Assembly (NCBI RefSeq): GCF_000805335.1
Contig: NZ_KN708638.1
Location: 2,086,402 to 2,150,401 of the forward strand
DNA length: 64,000 nt
Direction: 5' to 3'
From: Streptomyces sp. CT34
GTDB taxonomy: Bacteria > Actinomycetota > Actinomycetes > Streptomycetales > Streptomycetaceae
This document shows positions 30,637 through 39,891 of the stretch, piece by piece (positions within the stretch are counted from its first letter, which is position 1; each line of letters starts with the position of its first letter). The translations under genes were made by a program, and so were the position numbers. The notes under the pieces were generated by a model. That model ran no database searches. It was not told the DNA's origin and saw nothing but the letters and a program-made list of their open reading frames with translations.

Positions 30637-31293
30637 TCAGTCGCCGGCCGGTGGCTCCTGCTGCGGCCGGGCGGACCACTCCGGCCACTCCGGCTCCGGG
30701 TCGCGCGGCCCGAACAGCCCGACCAGCGCCAGCAGCGTCAGCATCGACGCGATCGGCCAGGCCAGCAGCGCGCCCTTCGCCTGGAGCCGCAGCGGGCCGT
30801 CGAAGACCACCCCGGGCCCGACCTGCCGGGCGTGCGCGACCACGTCCGGGGTGGGCCCCAGCCACATCCCGACCAGCCAGCCGAGCGCGGCGCCCAGCAG
30901 TCCGCCGGCGGCCAGCGAGACCACCAGCGGGATGCCGCCGCGCCGCCGGAAGAAGAACACCGCGGCGGCGGTCACCACGCCGAAGGCCAGGCCCAGCAGG
31001 ACGAAGGTGCCGTCCGCGCCGATCGCCTCCTCGCCCTCGGTGTTCTTGAGGTAGACGTTGTGGGTGTCCGCGATCAGCGGGATGCGCGGTGCCAGCCAGG
31101 CCCACAGCACCCCCAGCAGCGCCCCGCTCAGCGCCACCAGCAGCGCGATCAGCACGCCCTCGCGCAGCTCGCGGGCGCGTTCGGGGCCGCCGCCGTCCGG
31201 TGCGGCGTCGGGGGCCGGATCGGACGGGTGCGGATCGGACGGGTGCGGTTCTTCGGGCGGCTGGCCGTCGGGGGGCGTCTGCGGTGCGGTCAC
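30637..31293 (-). CDS. DUF2567-like membrane protein
   Basis: 218 aa from GTG at 31293 (VTAPQTPPDGQPPEEP). A Pro/Asp/His-rich cytoplasmic N-terminus of ~45 residues is followed by four hydrophobic helices (GVLIALLVALSGALLGVLWAWL; FVLLGLAFGVVTAAAVFF; IPLVVSLAAGGLLGAALGWLVG; ASMLTLLALVGLFG). The pattern, with a short extracellular loop after helix 1, fits the actinobacterial DUF2567 family; function unknown. It lies 68 nt downstream of the ABC permease. Confidence 0.75.
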   Translation of the reverse strand: MTAPQTPPDGQPPEEPHPSDPHPSDPAPDAAPDGGGPERARELREGVLIALLVALSGALLGVLWAWLAPRIPLIADTHNVYLKNTEGEEAIGADGTFVLLGLAFGVVTAAAVFFFRRRGGIPLVVSLAAGGLLGAALGWLVGMWLGPTPDVVAHARQVGPGVVFDGPLRLQAKGALLAWPIASMLTLLALVGLFGPRDPEPEWPEWSARPQQEPPAGD

Positions 31294-31361
31294 CCCGTCA
31301 TCGTGCCAGGTCCGCGCGGTGGCCCCGGCAGCAGGACGCCCGGTCGGGCCGGTCACGCCGG

Positions 31362-32177
31362 TCACCGGGCCGCCGCCCGGCGGTACGCCCAGGTCGCGAC
31401 GGTCAGCGAGAGCACCCCGACGGCGGCGCAGACGCCCAGGTCGGCGCAGACCACGAACCAGTCGGGGCGCGGCGCGAAGCTGTGCGCCAGCGCCTCCACC
31501 CCGTAGGTCGAGGGCAGCAGATCGCGCGCCCAGCCGATCGCCTCGGGCATCCGGCCGGCCGGCAGCACGCCCAGCAGCAGCGCCGCCGACATGCCCAACT
31601 GGCCGCAGAGGGTGGCGAGTTCCTGGCGCGGTGCGAGCAGCCCGAGGGCCGCGCCGAGACCGGAGAGCGCCGCGCCGGACAGCGGGACGACGGCCGCCAG
31701 CACCCATAGATGAGCCATCGGCAGCTGGAAGAGCAGCGAGCCGACGACCGCGGTGGCCACCGTCCCCGGCACCGTGAACGAGGCGTAGGCGCCGGCCGCC
31801 CCGAGCACCACGGCGGCCGGCGGCACCGGCAGCGTCGCGTAGTGGTCGAGCCCGCCGCCGGCCCGCAGCTGACCGAAGTACTGCGCCAGCAGGTTGAGCG
31901 CCACGAAGGCGACGACCAGTACGGCGGAGCCGGAGACCACCGACCGGGCCGGGTCGCCGCCGCTGACCACACCGCGCAGCAGCACCATGATCCCGACGGA
32001 CTGGAAGGTGGCGACGAACAGCAGCGGTATCCGGGCGACCCGGGCCCGGGAGAGCTGGGCGCGGTAGACGGCGCCCAGCGAGGGCAGCAGCCGGGCCCGC
32101 GGCGCCAGCGGGGCGGCGGCGCCGTCGTCCGGCCCTGCCCCGGACGCGGCCACCGCCCGGGCGGGAACCACACTCAC
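31362..32177 (-). CDS. ABC-2 type transporter permease
   Basis: 271 aa, GTG at 32177. Six hydrophobic segments in the ABC-2 pattern, beginning IPLLFVATFQSVGIMVLL and ending GVCAAVGVLSLTVATWAYRR. The loop MPEAIGWARDLLPSTYGVEAL, before the last helix, is typical of drug or lipid export permeases. It pairs with the ATPase gene immediately upstream on the same strand; substrate unknown. Confidence 0.88.
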   Translation of the reverse strand: MSVVPARAVAASGAGPDDGAAAPLAPRARLLPSLGAVYRAQLSRARVARIPLLFVATFQSVGIMVLLRGVVSGGDPARSVVSGSAVLVVAFVALNLLAQYFGQLRAGGGLDHYATLPVPPAAVVLGAAGAYASFTVPGTVATAVVGSLLFQLPMAHLWVLAAVVPLSGAALSGLGAALGLLAPRQELATLCGQLGMSAALLLGVLPAGRMPEAIGWARDLLPSTYGVEALAHSFAPRPDWFVVCADLGVCAAVGVLSLTVATWAYRRAAAR

Positions 32178-32261
32178 GTCGTCACCCGGCTCTCGTGGTC
32201 GTCTCGTCGTCCCGACATCGCCGCCGGGGGCCAGGACCGCGCGCCGCCGCGCCCCGCGCCG

Positions 32262-32305
32262 CTCACGCCTTCACCAGCCCCGCCGCGCGCCCGCCCAGCG
32301 CCGGA
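32262..32305 (-). repeat. duplicated 3' end of the neighbouring ABC ATPase gene
   Basis: This 44-bp stretch repeats 32358-32401, which is the last ~14 codons plus stop of the ABC ATPase gene, with two mismatches in the first 40 bases. Read on the minus strand it gives PALGGRAAGLVKA-stop against LALGGRAEGLVKA-stop in the gene. The copies start 96 bp apart, separated by a C/G-rich palindromic stretch (CCCCCGGGGG then CCCCCGG). It is a pseudogene-like remnant and carries no start. Confidence 0.8.
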
Positions 32306-32358
32306 CTGCCATCCCCCGGGGGCAACCCCCGGACCCCCGGCCGGTACCCGACTGCCCC

Positions 32359-33369
32359 TCACGCCTTCACCAGACCCTCCGCGCGCCCGCCCAGCGCCAG
32401 GTACACGTCCTCCAGGCTCGGCGTGGCCAGGGTGAAGTCGTCGAGGGCCGCGAAGGCGGGGCCCGCGGTGACCGCGGTGACCGCGGAGCGGGCCTGGTCG
32501 GCGGGGAGGCGCAGGGTCCAGCGACGGCCGGCGGCGCGGGCGGCGGCGCCGAGGGCGGCGACTTCGGGGACGTCGAGCGGGGGGCGGTCCCGCCAGACCA
32601 GCTCCAGCCGGACCTCCTCCCCCACCAGCTCCTTCAGGCCGCCGGGCGTGTCACAGGCGATGACCCGGCCGCGGTCGATCACCGCGACCCGGTCCAGCAC
32701 GCTCTCGGCCTCCAGGACGTTGTGGGTGACCAGGAGGACGGTGGCGCCGCGCTCGGCCCGGCGGCGGTCCACCGCGGCCCACACGGCGCGCCGGGCGACC
32801 GGGTCCATCCCGGTGGTCGGCTCGTCCAGCACCAGCAGCGGCCGTTCGCCGATCAGCGCGGTGGCGAAGCAGGCCAGCCGCCGCTGCCCGCCGGACAGCT
32901 TCTTCAGCGCCCGCCCGGCGAGGTCCGCCAGGCCCAGCTCGTCGATCACCGCGTCCCGTTCGGCGCGCGCCTCGCGGGCGCCCAGGCCGCGCAGCCGGCC
33001 GGTGGTCTCCACGGCCAGGGCGACGGTCAGTTCGTCGAGCGCGGTGGACTCCTGTCCCAGGTAGCCGAGCAGCCGGGCGGCCCGCTCGGGGTGGCGGACC
33101 AGATCGTGGCCGAGTACGGAGATGCTCCCGGAGTCCGGGCGCAGCAGCCCGGTCAGCTGGCGGACCAGGGTGGACTTGCCGGCGCCGTTGGGGCCGAGCA
33201 GCCCGAAGATCTCGCCGCGCCGGACGTCGAGGGTGATGCCGTCACTGGCGCGTACCGGGGGCGCCTGCGCCGCCCCGCGCCGCCCGCGCAGCGCGGGGTA
33301 GGTCTTGACCAGGTCCCGCACGGCGCACACCGGTACGCCGCGCTCCACCTGTGTTGCGCCCGTCTTCAC
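32359..33369 (-). CDS. ABC transporter ATP-binding protein (DrrA-like)
   Basis: 336 aa. Walker A LLGPNGAGKSTLVRQL, Q-loop YLGQESTALDELTV, signature KLSGGQRRLACFATAL, Walker B LLVLDEPTTGMDP and H-loop LLVTHNVLEAE are all present, so it is a competent ATPase. A C-terminal ~100-residue domain after the nucleotide-binding domain, ending SLEDVYLALGGR, is typical of daunorubicin-resistance-type exporters. Its permease partner lies downstream after a 181-nt gap that holds the duplicated gene end. Confidence 0.93.
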   Translation of the reverse strand: MKTGATQVERGVPVCAVRDLVKTYPALRGRRGAAQAPPVRASDGITLDVRRGEIFGLLGPNGAGKSTLVRQLTGLLRPDSGSISVLGHDLVRHPERAARLLGYLGQESTALDELTVALAVETTGRLRGLGAREARAERDAVIDELGLADLAGRALKKLSGGQRRLACFATALIGERPLLVLDEPTTGMDPVARRAVWAAVDRRRAERGATVLLVTHNVLEAESVLDRVAVIDRGRVIACDTPGGLKELVGEEVRLELVWRDRPPLDVPEVAALGAAARAAGRRWTLRLPADQARSAVTAVTAGPAFAALDDFTLATPSLEDVYLALGGRAEGLVKA

Positions 33370-33443
33370 GAGCTATGAGGGTACGCCGCCCCGCCCGCCG
33401 CCCCGCCCGCGGGGCCGGGCGGCGCGGGCGCCGGGCGCACCGG

Positions 33444-34733
33444 TCAGTCCGCGGCCGGGGCGTGTTCCGCGGCCGTGCGGAGGTCGACCTCGCGCCAGAA
33501 ACCGGCCCGGATCGCGTACCGGTCGTGCTCGTCGATCTGGTCGTCCTTGTGCGCGAGCAGCCCGAACCGGGCGGCGTAGCGCAGCAGTTCGCCGTCGATG
33601 CGGTGCGGGATGCGCGGGTACTCCGTCGAGAGCTGCTGGAGGTGGGCGGTCTCGGAGAGCCGCTCGGTCCAGCGGCGGGCGAAGACCTGGCCGACCTCGA
33701 AGGGGTCGCCGCTGACCGCGGTGATGTCCTCCTCCCGGTCGGCCCAGCGCTGCTCGGCGCTGGTCAGCTGGGCGAGGGTGGGCAACAGGGCGGTCTCGGA
33801 GGGCTCCCCGAGCGGGCCGCCGCGCTCGACCCAGCCCTTGTCGGAGGACCAGCGCAGCGTCGCGGCGGGGGTGGCGGCGGGCTGGCCGCCGTTGCCGGCG
33901 GGGCCCTGGCCCGCGGCGTGCGCCCGGCCGAGTCCGGCCAGGTCCTTGGGGGTGGGCACGCCCCGCGAGGCACCGGAGCCCGCCTCGCCGGCCGGGTCGT
34001 CGCGCCCGTCGCCGGGAGCGGGGCGGGCCGTGCCGTTGGTCCCGCCGTGGCCGCCGGTGTCGGGGTCCGGGCCGGGCCCGGCCGCGGCGGCTGCCGCGGC
34101 CACCGCGGACTCGGGCAGCGGGGCGGAGAGGATCGCGGCGATCTCGGGGCGCGGGGCGGGCGGCGGGGCGCACGGGCCGCCGAGCTCCTTGGGGCGGACC
34201 GCGCGGGTGATCCAGGCCCGGTCCAGTACGCGCCGCTCGTCGGCCTCGGCGACCAGGTCCTCCGACTGGTTGTAGTCCCCGTCGGCGGCCTGCACGGCCC
34301 AGAGGTGGACGGCGACGCCGTGCTCCTTGGCGGACATCAGTCCGGGCAGCAGGTCGCCGTCGCCGGTGACCAGCACGATGTCGGAGCAGGCGCGGTTGCG
34401 GGCGAGCTCGGTCAGCTCGGCGTGCATGGCGGCGTCCACCCCCTTCTGCGCCCAGCGCCCGTCGCTGCGGGTCAGGGCGCCCAGCCGGACGGTGACCCGG
34501 GGCATCACCCGCAGCCGGCGGTGCTCGGGCTGCGGGACGCGGTCGGGGGCGCCGTCGAACCAGTAGATCCTCAGCAGCGGCCGTTCGGTGTCCGCCTCGG
34601 CGCGCTGGCGCAGGCCCTGGATGAGGGCGGCGTGGTCGACGGTGATCCGGGAACGGGCGGGTTCTCCGGCGAGCAGGCTGGCGGCGGCACCGAGCAAATA
34701 CCCGGCGTCCACCAGGACGACGCAGCGGTCCAC
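33444..34733 (-). CDS. NYN (PIN-like) domain protein, putative ribonuclease
   Basis: 429 aa from GTG at 34733 (VDRCVVLVDAGYLLGAAASLL), with GAGGGTGG upstream. The N-terminal ~180 residues are a NYN domain: an Asp in LVDAGYLL, the K-G-V-D-A acidic cluster QKGVDAAMHAELTELA, and IVLVTGDGDLLPGL with two Asp residues. These are the presumed metal-binding residues of the nuclease fold. A long Gly/Pro/Ala linker (~215-300) and a second helical domain with RWADREEDITAVSGDPFEVG follow. Actinobacterial homologues are uncharacterised. Confidence 0.82.
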   Translation of the reverse strand: MDRCVVLVDAGYLLGAAASLLAGEPARSRITVDHAALIQGLRQRAEADTERPLLRIYWFDGAPDRVPQPEHRRLRVMPRVTVRLGALTRSDGRWAQKGVDAAMHAELTELARNRACSDIVLVTGDGDLLPGLMSAKEHGVAVHLWAVQAADGDYNQSEDLVAEADERRVLDRAWITRAVRPKELGGPCAPPPAPRPEIAAILSAPLPESAVAAAAAAAGPGPDPDTGGHGGTNGTARPAPGDGRDDPAGEAGSGASRGVPTPKDLAGLGRAHAAGQGPAGNGGQPAATPAATLRWSSDKGWVERGGPLGEPSETALLPTLAQLTSAEQRWADREEDITAVSGDPFEVGQVFARRWTERLSETAHLQQLSTEYPRIPHRIDGELLRYAARFGLLAHKDDQIDEHDRYAIRAGFWREVDLRTAAEHAPAAD

Positions 34734-34909
34734 GTTCCACCCTCTTCCCTGAGGTGCTGAAGTCCGGTCGCCCCCCGGCTCGGCCCGTGGCACGAGTTCT
34801 CTTCGGCTTCCTTCGAGTCTGCCCGACCAAACGGGGGTTATCTGCGCGAACTCGATCATCGGCGTGGCGGATTCGGCGGTGATTCCGCGTACGGCGCGTA
34901 ACTGTCGTT

Positions 34910-34924
34910 ATTACGCAGGGTAAT
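34910..34924. promoter_or_regulatory. inverted repeat ATTAC-GCAGG-GTAAT
   Basis: A perfect 5-bp inverted repeat in an AT-richer patch (TTATTACGCAGGGTAATTG) 79 bp upstream of the small basic gene at 35003 and 177 bp upstream of the divergent NYN gene. It could be an operator for either; evidence is compositional and positional only. Confidence 0.3.
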
Positions 34925-35002
34925 TGCCCGAAATGCAGGGATCTGTCCGGCGTGTAAGTCTGATTCCGGCCGATCCCAGGATCCCCCTCAGGAGGCACGA
35001 TC

Positions 35003-35167
35003 ATGGCCAAGAACAAGAAGGACCGGAAGCAACCCAAGGCGAGCGAGGCCGAACGCGGCCAGCAGCAGTCGGAGAAGTCGACCATCGAGGCCATCTCCCA
35101 CTCGCAAGCCCAGGGAAGCCCGGCGGACGTCGCACGCAAGCACCAGCGGCGGTTCGGTCACAACTGA
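35003..35167 (+). CDS. small hydrophilic basic protein
   Basis: 54 aa, ATG at 35003 with AGGAGG 8 nt upstream, so clearly set up for translation. Composition is Lys/Gln/Ser-rich (MAKNKKDRKQPKASEAERGQ), with no membrane segment, ending ADVARKHQRRFGHN. The C-terminal ARKHQRRFGHN looks conserved-domain-like but I cannot assign a family. It is convergent with dnaE and followed by a strong hairpin. Confidence 0.75.
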   Translation: MAKNKKDRKQPKASEAERGQQQSEKSTIEAISHSQAQGSPADVARKHQRRFGHN

Positions 35168-35215
35168 CACCGCGGCGCCGGTCGACGTCCCAACTGACGT
35201 ATGCCGCAGGCGACG

Positions 35216-35252
35216 TGAGGGGCGCGCCCGCATCGCGCGGGCGCGCCCCTCA
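35216..35252. terminator. bidirectional terminator between the 54-aa gene and dnaE
   Basis: TGAGGGGCGCGCCCGC (35216-35231) pairs perfectly with GCGGGCGCGCCCCTCA (35237-35252), a 16-bp stem with a 5-nt loop, in the convergent gap. Confidence 0.8.
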
Positions 35253-35287
35253 GTGCACGGGCCGGGCCGAACGCGGCCCGCGGCGGA

Positions 35288-38200
35288 TCAGCCCGCCAGG
35301 CAGGACGGGCCCAGCAGCACCTTCAGATCGCCGAACAGCGACGGGTCGGGCGTGACCCGATGACGGTCCAGGCGGAGCACCGTGGTCTTGCGGGCGCCCA
35401 GGAGTTTGATGCGCACCTCCGTCGAACCGCGGTGGCTGCTCAGCACCTCGCCCAGCTTCTCCACCATCGGCGGGGTGACCTTCACCGTCGGAATGGTGAT
35501 CGTCACCGGGGCGTTGGTGCCCGCCTCCGAGAGGTCGGGGACCATCATCTCCATGGCGACCAGCCGCGGCACGTCCTCCCGCTTGTCGAGCCGGCCCTTG
35601 ACGAACACCACGGTGTCCTCGACGAGTTGGGTGGACACCAGCTGGTACGTCGCCGGGAAGAACATGCAGTCGATGGAGCCGGCCAGGTCCTCGACGGTGG
35701 CGATCGCCCAGGCGTTGCCCTGCTTGGTCATCTTGCGCTGGAGGCCGGAGATGATGCCGCCGATGGTGACGATCGAGCCGTCCGCGTAGTCGCCGCCGGT
35801 CAGTTGGGCGATGGCGGCGTCGGCCTTGTCGCTGAGCACGTGCTCCAGGCCGAACAGCGGGTGGTCGGAGACATAGAGACCGAGCATCTCGCGCTCCTGG
35901 GCGAGGAGATAGGTCTTGTCCCACTCGACGTCCGAGAACTCCACGTCCAGCCCGAAGCCGGGCCCGTCGGAAGCGCCGTCGCCGGAGTCGCCCATCCCGC
36001 CGAAGAGGTCGAACTGCCCCTCGGCTTCCTTGCGCTTGACCTGGACGACGTTGTCGATCATCGCCTCGTAGTGCGCCGTCAGCCCCTTGCGGGTGTGGCC
36101 CATCTCGTCGAAGGCGCCCGCCTTGATGAGCGACTCGGTGGTGCGCTTGTTGCAGACGACCGCGTCGACCTTGTCGAGGTAGTCGGGGAACGAGGCGTAC
36201 TTCCCCTTGGCCTTGCGGCAGCGGATGATCGAGTCGACCACGTTCTGGCCGACGTTGCGCACCGCGGTGAGGCCGAAGAGGATGACGTCGTCGCCCTGGG
36301 CGGCGAAGTTCGCCTCGGACTCATTGACGTTCGGCGGGAGCACCTTGATGCCCATGCGGCGGCACTCGTTCAGATAGACCGCGGACTTGTCCTTGTCGTC
36401 GCGCACCGAGGTGAGCAGCGCGGACATGTACTCGGCCGGGTAGTTGGCCTTGAGGTAGGCGGTCCAGTAGGTGACCAGGCCGTACGCGGAGGAGTGCGCC
36501 TTGTTGAAGGCGTAGCCGGCGAACGGGACCAGGACGTCCCACAGCGCCTGGATGGCCTCGTCGGAGAAGCCCTTCTTCTTCGCGCCCTCCTGGAAGAGCA
36601 CGAAGTTCTTCGCCAGCTCCTCGGGCTTCTTCTTGCCCATGACGCGGCGGAGGATGTCGGCCTCGCCGAGGGAGTACCCGGCGATGATCTGGGCGGCCTT
36701 CTGCACCTGCTCCTGGTAGACGATCAGGCCGTAGGTCAGTCCCAGGGTCTCCTTCAGGGGCTCTTCGAGCTCCTTGTGGATCGGGGTGATCTCCTGGCGG
36801 CCGTTCTTCCGCTCCGCGTAGTTGATGTGCGAGTTCATGCCCATCGGGCCCGGCCGGTACAGGGCCGAGACGGCGGAGATGTCCTCGAAGTTGTCGGGCT
36901 GCATCTGGCGCAGCAGCGAACGCATCGGGCCGCCGTCGAACTGGAAGACGCCGAGGGTGTCGCCGCGGCAGAGGAGTTCGAAGGTCTTGGGGTCGTCGAG
37001 CGGTACGGAGAGCAGCTCCAGCTCGATGCCCTTGTTGGCCTTCACCATCTTGACGGCGTCGTCCATGATCGTGAGGTTGCGCAGGCCCAGGAAGTCCATC
37101 TTGAGCAGGCCGAGCGACTCGCACTGTGGGTAGTCCCACTGCGTGATGGTCACGCCGTCGGTGTGCCGCGTCCAGAGCGGGGCGTGGTCGACGATGGGCT
37201 CGCTGGACATGATCACGCCGGCGGCGTGCACGCCCATCTGGCGCACCAGGCCCTCGACGCCCTTGGCGGTGTCGATGACCTTCTTGACGTCCGGCTCGCT
37301 CTCGTACATCCCCCGGATCTCGCCGGCTTCGCTGTAGCGGGGGTGCTCGGGGTTGGTGATGCCGTCCAGGTCGATGCCCTTGCCGAGGACGTCGGCGGGC
37401 ATCGCCTTGGTGAGGCGGTCGCCCATGGCGTACGGGTAGCCCAGGACGCGGGCGGAGTCCTTGATGGCGTTCTTGGCCTTGATCTTGCCGTAGGTGCCGA
37501 TCATGGCGACCTTGTCGGCGCCGTACTTCTCCGTCACGTACCTGATCACCTCGACGCGCCTGCGCTCGTCGAAGTCGATGTCGACGTCGGGCATCGAGAC
37601 GCGCTCGGGGTTGAGGAACCGCTCGAAGATCAGCCCGTGCTCGATCGGGTCGAGGTCGGTGATGCCCATCGCGTAGGCGACGATCGAACCGGCCGCCGAG
37701 CCGCGGCCGGGGCCCACCGCGATGCCGTTGTTCTTGGCCCACATGATGAAGTCGGCGACCACGAGGAAGTAGCCCGGGAACCCCATCTGGATGATGACGT
37801 CCATCTCGTACTCGGCCTGCTTCTGGCGGTCCTCGGGAACGCCGCCCGGGAACCGGCGCTGCATGCCGACCCGGACCTCCTCCTGGAACCAGGTGACCTC
37901 GGTGAAGCCCTCCGGGATCTCGAACTTCGGCATCAGGTCGCGCTTCTCGAACATGCCGGTCGTGTCGACCTGCTCGGCGACCAGGAGGGTGTTGCGGCAG
38001 CCCTCCTGCCAGGCGTCCGAGGAGTCGATGGCGTACATCTCGTCGGTGGACTTGAGGTAGTAGCCGGTGCCGTCGAACTTGAAGCGGTCCGGGTCGGAGA
38101 GGTTCTTGCCGGTCTGGATGCACAGCAGCGCGTCGTGCGCGGTCGCCTCATGGGCGTAGGTGTAGTGCGAGTCGTTGGTGACCAGCGGGGGGATGCCGAG

Positions 38201-38845
38201 CTTCTTGCCGATGTCCAGGAGGCCGTCGCGCACCCGGCGCTCGATCTCGATCCCGTGGTCCATCAGCTCCAGGAAATACCGGTCCTTGCCGAAGATCTCC
38301 TGGTATTCGGCGGCCGACTTCAGCGCCTCGTCGTACTGGCCCAGGCGCAGCCGGGTCTGCAGCTCGCCCGAGGGGCAGCCGGTGGAGGCGATCAGGCCCT
38401 CGGACCACTGGGAGAGGGTCTCCTTGTCCATCCGCGGCCACTTCTGGAGCCAGCCCTCGGCGTACGCGTCCGAGGACAGCCGGAAGAGGTTGTGCAGACC
38501 CGTCTTGTCGGCCGCCCAGATGGTCTTGTGGGTGTAACCACCCGAACCGGAGACGTCATCGCGCTTCTGGTGCGGCTGGCCCCACTGGATCTTGCGCTTG
38601 TTGCGCCGGGACTCCGGGGCCACGTACGCCTCGATGCCGATGATCGGCGTCACCCCGGCCTTCTGCGCGCTGTGGAAGAAGTCGTAGGCGCCGTGGAGAT
38701 TGCCGTGGTCGGACATGGCGATGTGCGTCATGCCCATCTCGTTGCACGCGTTGAACATGTCCTTCAACCGCGCCGCACCGTCCAGCAGCGAGTACTGCGT
38801 GTGGACGTGCAGGTGCGTGAAAGGGGGCCTGGACGAGGGGGCCAC
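35288..38845 (-). CDS. dnaE: DNA polymerase III alpha subunit
   Basis: 1185 aa replicative polymerase. GTG at 38845 with GGAGGT 8 nt upstream. The N-terminal PHP domain has THLHVHTQYSLLDGAARL and MSDHGNLHGAYDF. The polymerase domain holds the catalytic Asp residues in SMPDVDIDFDERRR, with VGPGRGSAAGSIVAYAMGI nearby; an OB domain (VTIGGIISGLQRKMTKQGN) lies near the C-terminus. Length fits the DnaE1 type. Histidines of the PHP site are kept, so it may have proofreading as in mycobacterial DnaE1 (inference). Confidence 0.97.
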   Translation of the reverse strand: MAPSSRPPFTHLHVHTQYSLLDGAARLKDMFNACNEMGMTHIAMSDHGNLHGAYDFFHSAQKAGVTPIIGIEAYVAPESRRNKRKIQWGQPHQKRDDVSGSGGYTHKTIWAADKTGLHNLFRLSSDAYAEGWLQKWPRMDKETLSQWSEGLIASTGCPSGELQTRLRLGQYDEALKSAAEYQEIFGKDRYFLELMDHGIEIERRVRDGLLDIGKKLGIPPLVTNDSHYTYAHEATAHDALLCIQTGKNLSDPDRFKFDGTGYYLKSTDEMYAIDSSDAWQEGCRNTLLVAEQVDTTGMFEKRDLMPKFEIPEGFTEVTWFQEEVRVGMQRRFPGGVPEDRQKQAEYEMDVIIQMGFPGYFLVVADFIMWAKNNGIAVGPGRGSAAGSIVAYAMGITDLDPIEHGLIFERFLNPERVSMPDVDIDFDERRRVEVIRYVTEKYGADKVAMIGTYGKIKAKNAIKDSARVLGYPYAMGDRLTKAMPADVLGKGIDLDGITNPEHPRYSEAGEIRGMYESEPDVKKVIDTAKGVEGLVRQMGVHAAGVIMSSEPIVDHAPLWTRHTDGVTITQWDYPQCESLGLLKMDFLGLRNLTIMDDAVKMVKANKGIELELLSVPLDDPKTFELLCRGDTLGVFQFDGGPMRSLLRQMQPDNFEDISAVSALYRPGPMGMNSHINYAERKNGRQEITPIHKELEEPLKETLGLTYGLIVYQEQVQKAAQIIAGYSLGEADILRRVMGKKKPEELAKNFVLFQEGAKKKGFSDEAIQALWDVLVPFAGYAFNKAHSSAYGLVTYWTAYLKANYPAEYMSALLTSVRDDKDKSAVYLNECRRMGIKVLPPNVNESEANFAAQGDDVILFGLTAVRNVGQNVVDSIIRCRKAKGKYASFPDYLDKVDAVVCNKRTTESLIKAGAFDEMGHTRKGLTAHYEAMIDNVVQVKRKEAEGQFDLFGGMGDSGDGASDGPGFGLDVEFSDVEWDKTYLLAQEREMLGLYVSDHPLFGLEHVLSDKADAAIAQLTGGDYADGSIVTIGGIISGLQRKMTKQGNAWAIATVEDLAGSIDCMFFPATYQLVSTQLVEDTVVFVKGRLDKREDVPRLVAMEMMVPDLSEAGTNAPVTITIPTVKVTPPMVEKLGEVLSSHRGSTEVRIKLLGARKTTVLRLDRHRVTPDPSLFGDLKVLLGPSCLAG

Positions 38846-39131
38846 GGCGCTGAACCTCCGGGAAAGCAGTGCGCAGGGGGATGGATGGGGCGGTGTTGAA
38901 GTCTACGGCGCCGGACCGACAGTCAGCCTCGCTCCGGGCGACCGCGCACCCCCGCGGGACACCCGGAGAAGCCCCGCGGAGCCGCCCCACCGGGGCCCGG
39001 CTCCCCGCGCCGCCAGCCGATCCGGAAAGGTGCGCGAACGGTCACCTGCCATTCATCCCCTTTCTCCCCTACACACCGCTTCACCCCCTCTTAGCAGCCG
39101 CTCGGCCCGACGCATGGCACACTCGCTACCA

Positions 39132-39788
39132 ATGGACATCTCGGCGGCACATCTGCGGACGCTGCGCGCGGCGCTCTTCGCGGCGCTGTGCGTGACGCTG
39201 TCCGCGGCGTCCCACGTGCTGCTGTCCCGTATGCCGCTGCCCCCGGCCACCGTCGCCGGGCTCTTCGCCGCCGTGTTCGCACTCGCCTACGCACTGGCCG
39301 GCCGCGAGCGCGGCTACTGGCGGATCGCCGCGCTGCTGCTCCCCCTGGAGCTGGCCGCCGACGTCGTCTTCAGCATCGGCCAGCACACCTGCTACGGACC
39401 GGACGGCGCCCCGACGGGCGGCCCCTTCTCCCTGGGCATGGGGCTGCTGTGCGGCGGCGGCCCGGTCGGCACCCCGCTGGCGCGGCTGGCCCGGGAGGGC
39501 GCCGCCCCGGCCCCGGCCTGGCTGCTGCTGCTCGCCGTCCACCTGGCCGTCGGGCTGCTGGCGGCCGGCTGGCTGCGCCGCGGCGAGGCCGCGCTGACGC
39601 AGCTGCTGGGCGCGGTGGCCGGCTTCGCCTTCCGCCCGCTGCTGATCGCGGTCGCGGTCATCGGCCGGGCCGCCGCCCCGCGCCGCGCGGTGCCCGCCCC
39701 CGTACGGACCTCCCGCCCGGCTCGCGCCGTCCCCCTGCTCGTGCACTCCGTGGTGCGCCGCGGCCCGCCCTGCGCGCTCGCTGCCTGA
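39132..39788 (+). CDS. hypothetical membrane protein
   Basis: About 218 aa from the ATG at 39132 (MDISAAHLRTLRAALF); an ATG at 39114 would add six residues, and neither has a good ribosome site. Five hydrophobic segments (ALFAALCVTLSAASHVLL, VAGLFAAVFALAYALAG, IAALLLPLELAADVVF, WLLLLAVHLAVGLLAAGWL, LLIAVAVIGRAA). A Cys pair (HTCYGPDG ... LLCGGGPVG) lies in one external loop. The pattern suits an uncharacterised actinobacterial integral membrane family. It precedes the first of two DsbA-like genes by 103 nt. Confidence 0.72.
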   Translation: MDISAAHLRTLRAALFAALCVTLSAASHVLLSRMPLPPATVAGLFAAVFALAYALAGRERGYWRIAALLLPLELAADVVFSIGQHTCYGPDGAPTGGPFSLGMGLLCGGGPVGTPLARLAREGAAPAPAWLLLLAVHLAVGLLAAGWLRRGEAALTQLLGAVAGFAFRPLLIAVAVIGRAAAPRRAVPAPVRTSRPARAVPLLVHSVVRRGPPCALAA

Positions 39789-39891
39789 GGCCCCGGCCCG
39801 GCAGCGCGCGGAGCGGCCCTCGGGCGCATCCGCCGCCGACAGCACGCACCCCGTCCCCCTGGACCACGGACCCCACGGAGCAGGAACAGTC

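Noticed and set aside
35360-38899. An open frame of almost 1200 codons on the plus strand antisense to dnaE.
   Set aside because: Produced by the extreme G+C third-position bias of dnaE; the translation is His/Val/Glu/Arg-rich without any domain, while dnaE on the other strand is complete and conserved.
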